Below, in pieces: positions 1 through 12,045 of a DNA stretch of 51,177 nucleotides; within the stretch, counting starts at the first letter, position 1, and each line of letters opens with the position of its first letter. Origin of the DNA: Perkinsus marinus ATCC 50983 (taxonomy: Eukaryota; Perkinsozoa; Perkinsida; Perkinsidae); NCBI RefSeq assembly GCF_000006405.1, contig NW_003214508.1, forward strand, positions 168,095 to 219,271, written 5' to 3'. Both the position numbers and the translations under genes were made by a program. The notes beneath the pieces were generated by a model. The model was not told where the DNA came from and did not search any database. It worked only from the letters and a program-made list of their open reading frames with translations.

Positions 1-1930
1 CACCGCGTCGGTATCATTCCGCCGTTCCACTTCCACGATGCGCTTCTCTCTCCCTTCGATGCCCGTCAATGGCCGATATCTCGAGACCGCTAAGCCTGGC
101 ATATACTAACAGCCTACCAAGAGTCAACTGTTGGAGGCGGTCAATCCTCGTTGAGTATTCCCGACCCAGACACGATGAGGTTACATAAGAAGGGTTAGTC
201 AAGGGGTTCATCATTCAAGTCGAACCGACCTCGATGGTTCCCTCTCACTCTTAACGTCACCATCGACTTTAAGTATTCCAAGATATGAGACATCCGGACA
301 GCTTCTAGCAACATCCTATCTGTTTTGATTTCACCGTGCATCAGCTTGGACTTATGAAAACTGCTCTCAAATTTGCTAGTGATATTTTGCTCCGTTCCAC
401 AGCAGATAGAGTAAGATCGTAGTGATGCTGGGTACATCCCACTCCCCTTGAATCACTCCCTCACTCAATATGTACTACACAGCAGAACGAATGGCTTCAC
501 ATCGTAGCAACACTATGTTGATAAAGAAAACACACAGGAAAGACACGCCCCGCGTAGGGTTAGCAATGCAAGACTCTAGGCCATCTCGGAAGTCGACTAT
601 ATGAATACACAAGGTTAGCATGAGAACTATCAGCATGAAGGTAAACTGCCGCCTCCACTCAGATGCTGTCGGTTCTGTACGTCCATTCGTGGGGAGTCTT
701 GATCCTGCAAATCACCACTCTGCCTATCATCTAAAAATGTCCCCCACTGGAATCGCAGTTATTCGATTACTTCTTGATACTATGAAAACAACACTTCACG
801 CTTAATCATTCAAAGATCGTCTCTGGCATCTCAACACAACCAGTCACATCCATGCTCACAGCAGTCGCATGAGCCCGCATGAATCTTCAAATTAATTCCC
901 ATGTACGCAATATTAACTCATTCCGTTCACGCTCTCATCACAGAACTCCTCGCTGTCCTTAGATGATCCCCTCTACCTACTATCTAACAAAACATAGCTC
1001 AACACCACAGCCCTTCGCTATGCCATTCTGTGGAGCGCTCAGCGACAATAAACTAGCCAAGCCAGCACACAAGAATTGTCCCACGTGTGAGCAGAGGCCC
1101 CAACTGGCGGGTGCTACCAGCACCTGATCAGGCATCCAATGAGGCGCAGTGCAGGTACCGCTGGGACCTTGCATGACGAGCAGAGCTTCATCACCACTCA
1201 TAAAACAAATCTTCTACACGGATCCTCCACAACTTCACTAAAAAGCAGCAGCATGCAAGACTCTAGCTTCCCCACAAGGCAAACCACGGTAAACCACTTC
1301 AAACATCTTCACCATTCATACCACAGATGATGCCTCCCTTATCACGCCTCGAGCATTGCAACAACGTATTCTAGCCGCCGTAGGGCAACGTCCAGAGTAA
1401 GATTCACAAGGCCATCAGCGATGCTTAGGACGGTCCATCTATTCCTCGTCTGCTGGTCATGCCCTCCGCGGCGCTCGTCTTGTCGTATACAGTCCTCACT
1501 ACCGAATCACCCTTGATTCAGAACAGTGTACCATTGCTCCATCGAAGTAGTGTAGAGAGCGAGCCAGACGCCCAACTCCATCACGAACTGAGGGATGTCT
1601 TACCCCACCACAACAGATGACTCGATAGGTGTTTGCTGTAACTACTTGAAACACTCAATTCTCTCCTGTTGACCAATTCCACGCCCTTTCGTGAACGTAG
1701 TGCGGTTCTCGGCAAAGTACCATTACAAATGTGAAAAATATAATTTCAGCTGTCCAGTTCAGAATGGAATACCACTTCACGCAAACATATTTCCAACTAA
1801 GAAACATTAGATTCCGAACATAGTATGCTTAGCTCACTTCCCCATATATGTCAATGATTCTCGAGAAGACTTGTTACCAAACAAAAGAGCTGATAAATGA
1901 GCTCGATATGGACTTATAAAACTACGGTGG
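1..1930. other. No recognised gene
   Basis: Downstream of the beta-mannosidase stop codon. Only short open frames are present on either strand, and none reads like a known domain or joins to its neighbours through GT-AG introns that I could place. An unrecognised spliced gene cannot be excluded. Confidence 0.4.
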
Positions 1931-4900
1931 TCAAAAGACTATCACATCATCTTGCCCAGGCCCCACTCTATACGATTCAAGTGCAAGCCACAGGCTATTC
2001 ACGACTCTGACATCCTCACCCACCCAAACACGCTGATTAGGAAGTAACCACAGATGGTTCTCCTCGCACGTATTGTCACATTCCAGCTCTACAAAAGGCA
2101 CCGCAAATTGTGAAGTTATGAAGCCCTTGTACACCTGCAGTGTGCCTCTGGCGAACCGAGTGATATGAGAAGTCGGGAACTTAGCCATACTTCCGAGTAT
2201 CAGATAATTATGGCGATCAGAGAAGGCCACACACTGCCCGTCACCACAACTGTCATTCACATCGGCACAGCGCAACTCCAATGGGCCCAAATTCCATGGT
2301 TGACCGACATCCTTCTGGGTAAGGAGATTGAAGATCCTCACCTCACAACTCTCCGTGGAAGCTTGTACGCAGAATAGGGGCGGGCTGATAGAGTAGTTGA
2401 AGAACATCGTAGGTTCGCTGAGGTTATAAAACGATTGTGCCATGGTCATAGCCACTTTTGGTCGGCCTGAATATTCGATAGTCGACCAGCTAACCGTCGG
2501 CCAAATGTCATTCGCTTGCCAATATCTGATAACAGAAATACTTCCATACCACGCCGAGCGCCACTCTCAGAGGAGACCAAAACTGCCGGACAGAAGTCCA
2601 TGTAACGATTCAACGCGGATGATTCAAATGAGTGCATCCAACGTCACACTGCTTGGAAAATCGAAGACTCACAGTAGCCCCATATTGTATGGTTGTAGTC
2701 TCCGGCAATGTTCCACGACCAACTTCAGCCACATCCCTTGAATAATTTGAGATAGATATGCTTCAGCTTTTCTCAACTCCATAGACTCAATTCCTGAGCG
2801 AGCTGTCCCCTCAACACAAAAAGCTTTCGCACTTTGTCCGCGCTCCGTGCCGAACATGTAGTCAACGTAGTTACGTAGATATGAGCCACCATTAACTAGA
2901 TGCTGACGGTGGAATGGCCAGGTCTCTAAGAAAAGTGAACACATCTCCTCTTCACCCACATCGTCTTTGGCCTTTCCCTCAGAGATTTCTCTTCCATATA
3001 TCAGATACACTGTACGAAGTAAAGGATTTGGCGACACCGCTCAGTCTCAACAACCAAAGACTCGAACAAGGATCGACACGATTCGGTACGCACTCTTGGT
3101 GCGTGCTTCCCGACCACGTTTTCCGGCTGGTTTTCGCACAAGATATAGCTCGGTCCCTGCGCAACGTAGAGCTCTCTCTAGCTGCTAGCAGTTGTGAGCC
3201 AAGTTATCGAATTTATCAACGAGTGGACGGTCGAGGCTAATCAACCCCTCGTAAGGCGATGATGCATCACTCCAATGTAATACTCCATGGCAGCCCACAC
3301 ACTGGACATATCGCCAATGAGCCTCTGAAGTGTATTGACTCGGTCACCATCATCACCCTGTAGTCTCTGGCAGCGTAAGCTGTATTGCAGCAGCTCACTA
3401 TATTACAGTGACTGTGAGAAGTAGTCGCTCAGGTCTAGGCAATGATCAATAAGACGTGAGTCCCAACTGGGAATGTAGCGCGTCACATCCTAATTAACGC
3501 TCGAAATATTTCCGTGACCGACCCCGACACTCAACCAGCCAGCTCAGATATAGTAAGCCATCAACGGTGGATGGCTCCAAAGACCGAAAATTCGAAAACA
3601 TCGGACAATCCGGACATTCTTACTAGGATCCTCAGAGAAGAGACTCTCCTCCAGCATCTCCTCATCAGCCACTGTTCTCAGCTCTCCAAGACTAGACCAA
3701 GACTGAAAACCAAACTCGCTCATGAAACGCGGTTTCGGCAGCTTCCTCAGGTCAAACATGTTGGGCGAGAAGTAGTTGTAGAAATGAATCTGAAATAGCT
3801 ACTATCATCCGGGCCAGAAGAACCAGCTCGTACGTCTCCAGAAGTCTCATTGCCCGGGTTATCATCAACCGGGTTCTGCCTTGTCTCATCACCATTCCAA
3901 GGGCTACTAGGAATAGCGGGTAACCATGGTAGTAGTTTCTTCGATGTAGCCAGTATAGTGTCGAAAAACAGTGCCGCATAACTTTCAAGGTATCTGAATA
4001 CCACTCCTCCGTGAACTTGATCGAGTAATCAGGGTAATATCCCCTAGACTTACACTTTATCATCAGTGATGCCGACCCAACCATAGAAGGCCTCAACCTC
4101 ATTATTGCCCCCGAGTATCGCCAAGGATGGATGATGGCCACTACACAACAGCACTTCTCGGCCTCCTTGACTTTTACATTATCTTACATTCGTATGAGGT
4201 TCTGACTGATCTCTAACTCGACGGAAGCTAAGAACCCGGGGAGTAGAGTTGGATAGGTCGCACCAGCGAACATGGCTTCTTCCCAAATAAGGAAACCATA
4301 CCTGCATGAGGCATTACGACGATTCTCGGTGGGAGATACACCCAGAGAGCCGGTAGTACGTACTGACCAAAGAGAAGGAAGTCTTATACTAGTATTTCCA
4401 CCGGTCTCTGTTATAGTTGGTAACAGAGAACTACTAGGACTGCCCTTTCAAGGGAAGAAAGAACTCTCCCAATTCCGTCGACAGATGAGCATTGCTACCA
4501 CTACCGCTACTATCTATAAGTATTGCTACCACTAATACTGGTCCACTATCATGACGACCTAACGCCTGGCGGCTCACTCATCAGCCAGTTCATAGAACAG
4601 GTCAGAAGCATATACTCCTCCTCCCCACACTCTCAGCATGTTAAAGTGGGCTTTCCGGTACCTGTATAGGTACTCAACCACAAACCGTTAAAGTTCGCGT
4701 GTAGCCTACTGCTCGAAGTGCTTCCTCAGTCTGGACTCATCAACACGAGATTCGAAGGCATCAGCCGGGATCCAATTCGCCCCTCTAGCGTAAATAGATT
4801 CGCCATTGAGCTTGAAGTAGAAAGATCTTCCATAATCTGAGCAATCACGAGAGAGATAAGCAGAGACACCTGAGGAGATCTGACCGTCCTCTTCCATGAC

Positions 4901-6811
4901 CAAATCAACCGTCTTGAATCCCACCGTTATTTTGTCGCCCTCGCACGCATCACCCTTATCGCCGGCCCATGCACACACACTCAACGTGTAACTGATATGA
5001 GCCTTGCTTCAATGCCGACTGTTACGAACAGTTCTAGTCAGCAACACTACCAACAGTTGTAATCAGCAACACTACGAACAGTTGTAATCAGCAACACTAC
5101 GAACAGTTCTAATCAGCAACACTACGAACAGTTGTAATCAGCAACACTACGAACAGTTCTAATCAGCAACACTACGAACAGTCGTAATCAGCAACACTAC
5201 CAACAGTTGTAATCAGCAATACTACCAACAGCGCCCTTCTAATGAGTCTTAGTTCGCCCAGCAGACACCTCACCGATGTTGATCGCCATAGCCATTCGGC
5301 CACCAAGGCTTCACTCCATCAAGTATTGTGAAGTTGACTCCCGATCTCGAGCCAGGCCGCAGATCCTCGATACGAAGATTCGCCCACGAGCCTTCATACA
5401 ATGGTGTCTAGAAACACGACATCAAGCTGACGGAAGCACCCCACCACATAATGGGTATTCACCGATGATCCATCCACCAGAGTGATGCCCACACTGACTC
5501 GGTCAACCTGTATATCAGGGGAAAGAGCCAATGATATATGCACGTTAGCCTGCCAAGCATCAAGCCTAGTGACACTGATAGGCTTCACGTCCCAAGTGAC
5601 TCCCCTGAGTCACCATCCACAATGAATGTCTCCTCCCCAAAAGTGGCAGCATCCTACTCGACAGTCAGTGACCTTCCCCTCTCCAGCTGATGAGTCACCA
5701 CTTGAACATCCTTCCATATACCACTAGTGGCTAGACCAGGACCCCAATCCCACCCGAAGGAGCATGGCTCTTTACGTAACTAATAATACCACCCTAGGGA
5801 GAACCGATGAAGCAGTGTGGGAATATATATTTGGTTTTCCTAAACTCAGCTCATGAGTTGCCTCACTGTATTATGAAAATCCATACACATGATTTCGGGT
5901 GGAAGTGTACAAAAACCAACGATAATTTCACTAAATTGCCTAAGAATTTCCATATTGTTACCAACACATGTAGTTGACTATATACATATATTCTCACACC
6001 GCGATGAGAGAAAGACGAACTAAACACTAGTGCTGACCCTACCATCTGCACTCTATCGAAACCGTTCCATACGGCCGGCAGTTCGCGCGGCGGCACTCCG
6101 ATCGACCAATCAGAATGTTTTCTCTCATAAGTCTCTGCCCTCTCCTTAGCCGTCTTCACTGGGCTCTTCAATAACACCGACATCTGAGAGATATAAATCA
6201 TCTAATACTTCCCACCAGGGCCCTGCCTGCCTACCTCGTTGTCTCTATCACAAAGAAGCTGTCCACGCTTCATAGTAGCGTTGTATGTCCTGAACATGTT
6301 GTCAGCACTCAAAATCGGACATCCATTTAGAGTGACGTCAGCCACAGTATCGATACCATAGAAAAATATCGTCGCAGGTAAAGAGACCTGCCGAGCTCAT
6401 TAATACCGAGTGCAGTAGAATACCACACCTTCGCCTCATCACAGGCCTCACGAGGGACTGCGAACTTGGTCGAATATAGCCAGTCTGCCTCAGCAACATA
6501 CCTCAATCTGAAAGAGGTGACACACAGTGAATGGTCAATTAGCACTCCTACGCTGTATCGTTGTAGCCATAGTAAGGGTCGGGTATAACATGAGATCGCC
6601 AGAGGTCCAAATGCACCTAAACATCTTCATCGAGATCCAGGCTTCATGAGCAGCTCACCTGCCCTGGGACGATTGCCTCTACCTCCTGGAAAGAAGCATT
6701 ACCGTGCTGTGTCAGCCGCCACCGCCCGCCAGATGAACCAGATAAACTCCACACGAAATCGCCAGCAACGAGAGGAGAGACGAATGGAAGCGCCACGACA
6801 TAGGCTCTCAT
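1931..6811 (-). CDS. Beta-mannosidase (glycoside hydrolase family 2), spliced
   Basis: Hydrolyses terminal beta-mannose from oligosaccharides, normally in the lysosome or outside the cell. The start at 6811 gives MRAYVVALPFVSPLVAG, a plausible signal peptide. Family segments follow in order across introns: VPGQVHLDLW and DPYYGYND (about 6570-6680), EADWLYSTKF (about 6490), CSFGWDWGPGLATSGIWKD (about 5705-5767), GANWIPADAFESRVDE (about 4740-4790), LRVWGGGVYASDLFYELADE (about 4580-4640), GGNNE carrying the acid/base Glu (about 4098-4112), SEFGFQSW carrying the nucleophile Glu (about 3697-3721), and NDIWPTVSWSTIEYSGRPK near 2460-2515. The last exon ends at 1931. Both catalytic glutamates are present, so the gene looks functional. 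The splice joining RVQM to PCSFGWDWGP (intron 5768-6042) restores the family motif exactly. Other exon borders are approximate. The intron near 5000-5390 holds a 25-bp minisatellite. Confidence 0.93.
5026..5233. repeat. 25-bp tandem repeat, 8 copies, intronic
   Basis: The block gcaacactac recurs at 5041, 5066, 5091, 5116, 5141, 5166, 5191 and, with one change, 5216, an exact 25-bp spacing. The rest of the unit reads roughly (g/c)aacagtt(g/c)taatca. It lies between beta-mannosidase exons. A 25-bp period cannot keep a reading frame, which fits intronic sequence. Confidence 0.95.
5825..6005 (-). repeat. Dispersed intronic repeat, copy 1 (introner-like)
   Basis: Read on the minus strand (host-gene sense) this copy has TCAACTACATGTGTTGG, ACAATATGGAAATTC, GTTGGTTTTTGTACACTTC, AACTCATGAGCTGAGTTTAGG and ATATATATTCCCACAC in that order. 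The same blocks occur in the same order in an MRD1 intron and an SPT6 intron. It fills most of beta-mannosidase intron 5768-6042 (275 nt). No protein is encoded. Confidence 0.8.
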
Positions 6812-7279
6812 TTAATGAAGTTATACTCTAGGGTGAATTCGCTCACTTTTCAGTGACTAAAGACTACTCATTTAGTGAGAATCCTATTTGGATCACTGAG
6901 GAAGCCACGAACAGTTCAGTCATGATAGAATTCTTTCTACATGGAAGTCTCAGTGCCATCTCTCACATTGTTTTTGACACCCACCAAGAGTCGCCACTGA
7001 CTAACACAAGATGATAGTTAATGGTGGATTCAGAAACTTGACCCAACATCATCATCATGCCATCGGAAGTACACCTTCAAAGGTATATGGTCACTAGGAA
7101 TGTCGGAATTGGGCAACGTGCCTTGCTTGGTTAGAACGTCTAGGCTCGGAAGAGGATCCATCGAGACACCTAAAGCCTCACATTACAATACACACTCATC
7201 GTCTCATCACCATACGACTACACGTGACGCGTGATGACTCATTTCTCCAGTGGGATGACGACGATCTCATGTAACAGAT
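6812..7279. other. Intergenic, no gene seen
   Basis: Lies between the start of beta-mannosidase and the uncertain 3' end of the exonuclease-phosphatase-family gene. It probably holds the beta-mannosidase promoter and the 3' end of its upstream neighbour. No convincing coding segment or repeat was found. Confidence 0.4.
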
Positions 7280-9462
7280 CAATATAACGCAAGAGCGGAG
7301 AAACAATCAGAGTAGGGAGTGAGGGCGTTGAGCCAGACGAATGCTGGGAAACCTCCCAAGGATGTTGCTAGGAGTTGTAAACTGGACACCTTCGAAGATA
7401 TGGTGCCCTCTTTCGTACGCCTGATCCAGTAACCTACTACTGCAAGAATACAATTGCAATCTAAAACTATAGGCGCTCTTTTTTTATATACGCCTGAGGC
7501 GTAAGATTTTACGTCTAGCAACATCGCTTAAATCTCCCACACTCCTCACACTGTAATTTAGAGCGTCCCTCTTTATAAAAAACATAATCCAGACAGCCTT
7601 TCCAAGTTGGCGTGTAATTAGTGAACTCGGGTTCGATCCCCTGCAGCGCCGCAATAGAGCTCATAAAAGGCCCTGTTTGTAGCCGGAGTGAGCCGACGGC
7701 TTCCTCAGGCACACCAGGGATCTGATCGATGCAATATGTCAATCTCATAATATTGATAAGAAGGAAAATGTAACAACATAATGGAACCGCTTCGTCATGG
7801 AGTTAATGACGCCCACACAAGCGAGCCTTCATGTGAGCCTGGGAGGAGTGCGGTGATTACTATTCTGTTCCCTGGCCGTAGCGATACGGGATGCTCGGGG
7901 TGGTCGGGCTGGACTGAAGCCTTGGTAAGGAGCTCATAACTGAAAGCATCGCAACTATGCAGCATGAAGACACTCTTAAAACTCCTTATTGATACGAGTG
8001 GCGAGGTTTAAGAATTGTATTGCGCTAGACTGAGAATCGTAGTTAAGACGAAAAAACCACTCCAGAGCGGAGAATAATGAACAGCAAGATTCCTCACAGA
8101 CACACCTGATGCCCACAGAAAACAGCGATAGTACTTCACCGAATGCTGAGTAGAGCACACCTCCCGAGCCAAGCCTTGCATCGAGTCTTACACGGCACTG
8201 TTAGGAGGAGTACTATTGAAATCACCGCCAAGTATCACAGCTGGTGGGCTCACGAACGGGTCACCTGGACAACGGGATAACATAACAGTCATCAGATTGA
8301 TCGAGAAATACTATTGGAGGCCGAAATTGCCAACATAAAAACGACGCATCGTGCCCTGTTTTGATAACGTCGGGAAAGCTTTACGCAGCAGATAGCGTGC
8401 GCGTTGATCCGACTCACGCAGTCCCAAAACCCGCAATGGAAACGGCACGCTCAAGTCAGGGTTCGCGTGAAGCAGACCGACCACACTACAGTGGCCGCAG
8501 GAGTGAACAGTCTTCACGAACGGTAGTGTCACGCTCCGGAAGCATGCCGTTAAAAAACTCGTGTTCGCACCTGGTGTATTGTCGCTTATGAAGTCCTCTA
8601 ATTGACGTGACAGTAGGTAGGCCTGTAACAGCTTTATATCTGGGAATCTGACAACGATAGCTGAATGATATGAAATTCCAACAACACGACCGATACTCTG
8701 CTACCCCTACTTTGGGCTCCAAAACAAATGAGTAGTTGCCGCCACGAGGTCACAGCCAGTTAGCCGATCCCTCAATAAGGCGGCGACACACAGGTTGAGC
8801 TTTTCCCGAGTCTCTCTGTATCTACCGAGGGTCGACCTATGTATGATGTGACACAGTGATCCCAGCACCACTACAGCGCTCCTCCGAGCCCACTCTGGCA
8901 CTGAGTCAATGAGTGAAGGTATTTGTCAAGAGCATGGCACATACGAAATTCAGTTGTGACCAGAGGCTCGAAGCGGTCGGCCTTGCAGAAAATGGCACAG
9001 CCGTCCTATCAAGGAGCAACCTTGAAGCCCTTGCATAGACACCAGGAGCCAGCACCTTAGCTTGAACTGTCTCGTTGATCATTGCAGATACCATTCGATA
9101 GCCTCCTTTGGACTCGAGGGTGGCCTTGACGGTAGGCAGGGTGTTCACATCCAGCTCCTGCAAAGGATCTCCGACCCGAAATCGAAGGTATCACTCAATG
9201 ACAGTAGCATCACCTGCAGAGCCACCACATCAGCGTTGAGCCTCAGCAGATGGTTGGTGAGGTTCACTTGTCGAGCCGAGGGCGCTAGTGCTCTGAATAT
9301 AATAAGAGTACTCTACCGTAACTGCCTGAATTAGTAGTACCTCCGTTTAGGGTTATTAAATGTAGGATCAGCCAATAGCCGTTGATAGTGTGCTGTGTGT
9401 AAGACGTTCCAGGTGAGGAAGGAGAAGACCGAGGAAGAGGGGGGGATGGTGGTGGTGGTCAT
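7280..9462 (-). CDS. CCR4/Angel/PDE12-like endonuclease/exonuclease/phosphatase-family protein, spliced
   Basis: Probable 3'-5' poly(A) exoribonuclease or 2'-phosphodiesterase of the EEP fold. The start at 9462 (MTTTTIPPSSSVFSFLTWNV) leads straight into the first core strand (FLTWNVLHTAHYQRLLADP). After a short intron comes LNADVVALQ, which splices cleanly to ELDVNTLP, giving the LQELD motif with its metal-binding Glu. Then come a run ending SQLNFVCAMLLT, ATTHLFWSPK with the catalytic His (about 8710-8737), GGDFNSTP with catalytic Asp and Asn (about 8204-8230), and FTNYTPTWKGCLDYVFYKEG (about 7560-7625), typical of the CCR4 and PDE12 groups. I could not place the final SDH motif, so the 3' end (7280-7500) is uncertain. 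No leucine-rich repeat precedes the domain, so it is nearer Angel, nocturnin or PDE12 than true CCR4. Confidence 0.85.
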
Positions 9463-9525
9463 TAGAGGTATTGGGCACTGCTAGTAATGATGATGACGAA
9501 CATAAGCCTAGCTGATACAATGGGC

Positions 9526-9807
9526 GGGGGGCCGCTATGCCAGAGGACTATAAAATTTAGGAATCTGATTGCCGAACAGGAGGGCGCTATGCCCAAGGCC
9601 TATACCATCCAGGCGTCTATTCGCGGAATAGGGGGCCGCTATGCCCGAGGACTCACCATTCAGGAATCTAGTTGCCGAATAGGGGGCCGGTATGCCCGAG
9701 CATTATACCATCCAGGAATCTAGTTGCCGGATAGGGTGGCCGGTATGCCAGAGGACTATATCATCCAGGAATCTTTTTGCCGAACAGAACGGCCGCTATG
9801 CCCGAGG
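9526..9807. repeat. Tandem array A, about 52 bp x 6
   Basis: Cores ggccgctatgcc or ggccggtatgcc begin near 9530, 9582, 9634, 9685, 9738 and 9790. The connecting sequence is roughly cgaggactataccatccagg then aatctagttgccgaatagg, with visible divergence between copies. It sits just upstream of the exonuclease-phosphatase-family gene (minus strand). Confidence 0.92.
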
Positions 9808-10434
9808 TTCAAAGTTATAACTGACTAAGGACGCTAGTCGGCCTTTATGCTTCACATATACGAAATTTGCATCATGTTGGCGAACAATGAACTTAGTTCA
9901 GTGAGGAGATTTCAGTTTCACGGCTAAGAACTTCAACTTTCATGATCAAAGAGAACAATTTCGCCGACGAGAACATCAATTCCGAGAGACAGCTTTCACA
10001 ACCTTATGGAAAAGATTCCTAAAGTGATCTGGGTCAGATCCCTCCTCGCTTTGTCCAGCGCATTTATTCGGCCACCCTGGAGTGTACTGAGCACCATCAT
10101 ATGGCTCTCAATCAGAATTCACCTCACATCGAACATAAACAAAGCACACCCTGGCCGATCCATTGCTTTTCTGCTACTATGCTGCCCACCAGCAGCTTCC
10201 ACCACCGATAGTCTAGACCGGTTCGCGTAAGCTTGCCAGCGATCATGAGCTACACACCCTGAACCAACTATAGGAACCCAACACTGCTATGACCATAGCA
10301 CCATTCTTAGGGGTCTCGAACGCTCGCACAATACGAGGCCGAAATGGGCGAGCAAATGCAGCTCCTCCAAGAACAATAATGTACCGTCAAACATCTCCAA
10401 AAAGCATAATAATCATATTGATGATATGAAATAA
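9808..10434. other. Intergenic with degenerate short repeats (about 9888-9985)
   Basis: No gene seen. On the minus strand, 9888-9985 shows four or five loose units of about 21-23 nt resembling GNCGAAATTGAAAGTTCT. These recall the cleaner units at 28036-28119. Confidence 0.5.
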
Positions 10435-11593
10435 CTAACACCCAACTTCTTCATTCTTGTCAACCTCTTCACTGTTCATTCGGCTGTTCTCCTCCCCTGG
10501 CACCGTACCAGTCTCCTCTACCACCTGAGCAGTAGCGATAGGCAATGCTATGGGGGGACCGCCACCACCACCGCCCCCCACAAGTGAGCCGCCATACTGT
10601 TTCCTCTGCAACAGCTATTGGATGTTGCTCTTGCATCGAGGGCTCAGCCGAAGGGGGCGATAGCGACGGTTGGGTCCAAGACACCTCAGCAGAGTCCCTA
10701 AGTGGGATATAGGGATTACCTGGCGTCCCGACGTCTTCATGAGGTTCGTAACTGACCAAAGACCTTGTGAACAGAGTGATAGCTGGCCTTACTGTTCGTC
10801 CAGAGTCTTGGGTGCCCTAGGGAACTTAGAGCTCAGATGCCAGCCATAATCAACACGACCATCCCAGTGCCCATCGCTGTTCTCACCGCTCTTACCATAG
10901 TCGTAATAATATCTACTATGCTGTGCAATCACTGTCAAAGCATACGATTCCCTACCCCTTATTCCAATCTTCACTATTCCACCAAGTTCCTTGGCGGTCC
11001 TCTAGCGCAGCCCACTGCTCTCCAGTCCAGTCATTCTTGGGTGTCTCAGCAGTATATTCCCAGTAGTCAGAGGTCTTATTATAATCTGCAGTGAATAAAC
11101 TACAGTCAACTAGGACACCACAAATAGGCGCGGTACCATCATCATAGTAATCTCTCTCCTCCTGCTCTTCTTCCTTCTTCCACTTAATATAACCCGTATC
11201 ACGACTCCAATACCAGTCGCCATCGCCACAGTACCACCAATTGCCGACCCAATACCCCTCATTAGAGTAGTCCTTATAACTGTACCAGTCATCATCAGTC
11301 TTGCCGTAGTAGCGACTCCACGAGCCATAGCGACCACGAGATGGACTGCGATCGCTGCTGCCGTAATAGGAGTAGTAGTATCCCTTCTTATCCCAGGTAT
11401 CCCAGTCCCGGTTGAAGGTCCTCCATTGCGACCTTCCCCTCGACTGACTCCTCTCGCTGGCGTCGTTTCCACCACGCCTGACAACCAATAAGTTCCGAAC
11501 AAGGCTCTTCCCAGCGGCTCACCAGTAGTCTCTGTATCTTCCGCCGTACACGGCAGGAGCCGCACTGTAGCTCCTAGTAAAGGTAGTAGTCAT
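10435..11593 (-). CDS. Trp/Tyr/Gly-rich low-complexity protein, spliced
   Basis: I do not recognise a family. The start at 11593 gives MTTTFTRSYSAAPAVYGGRY. A 45-nt intron (GTGAGC...TTGTCAG) joins RDYW to RGGNDASERSQSRGRSQWR with the frame kept. The main exon, to about 10955, is strongly biased: repeated YY, WY and WW, Arg/Ser patches (SRGR, RSPSRGRYGSW), several DW pairs, and an acidic patch KKEEEQEERDYYDD. Later exons carry HSRYYYDYGKSGENSDGHWD, QYGGSLVGGGGGGGPP and an acidic end NSEEVDKNEEVGC before the stop at 10435. The composition suggests a disordered RNA-binding or condensate-forming protein, which is inference. No RRM or zinc finger was seen. Internal 3' splice sites are approximate; one candidate intron near 10950 would be unusually short. 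Confidence 0.65.
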
Positions 11594-12045
11594 TAAAGTG
11601 AGATAAATGTAGCTGCAGACGTCCTCATTGGTCGCACTCGGAAATATACCAACCCCATCTAACGCTGTCCTCAGGCACGTTGCTACAGCAGAGCCGCCCA
11701 GCATGTGAGGACCCTTACGAGATGACAAGGCGATCATAACTAGAGTATAGGGGTTTCAATAGAAACATTACATGATGTTAACACGCACGTAACGGATCAT
11801 GCGTTCAACACGCAATCTTGCATACTTGCAATCTTGCTTTTCTCTCATAGGACGCAATATGCGTGCAGACCAGGATTTCCACGCACCATCGGACCATCGA
11901 CCACCGCCGGCATATGAACACTGTTCATTGAACAGTTGGCCAGACCGCGTTCCAGTATGTTGAATGGCCTGTAAGACTTGGGGATCCGGAGTAGGAGGTC
12001 AATAGGGACATATGCTTTCACAGAGCGTCTTATGTATATGCATTG
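11594..12045. other. Divergent intergenic region
   Basis: Shared upstream region of the Trp-rich gene (-) and the AGXT2-like gene (+), so it likely holds both promoters. Around 11765-11870 there are short recurring pieces (cacgca, cttgcaatcttgc, gcatacttgc) but no regular array. An open frame on the minus strand, 11594-11737, runs into the Trp-rich gene start and could extend its N-terminus. Confidence 0.4.

Noticed and set aside
7615-7650. gggttcgatcccc as a possible tRNA T-arm
   Set aside because: It is coding on the minus strand (ALQGIEPEF of the exonuclease-phosphatase-family gene).
10952-11565. Second open frame rich in Arg/Thr/Gly on the same strand as the Trp-rich gene
   Set aside because: It is an alternate frame of the Trp-rich exon. 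The Trp/Tyr frame joins cleanly to the start exon by a GT-AG intron.
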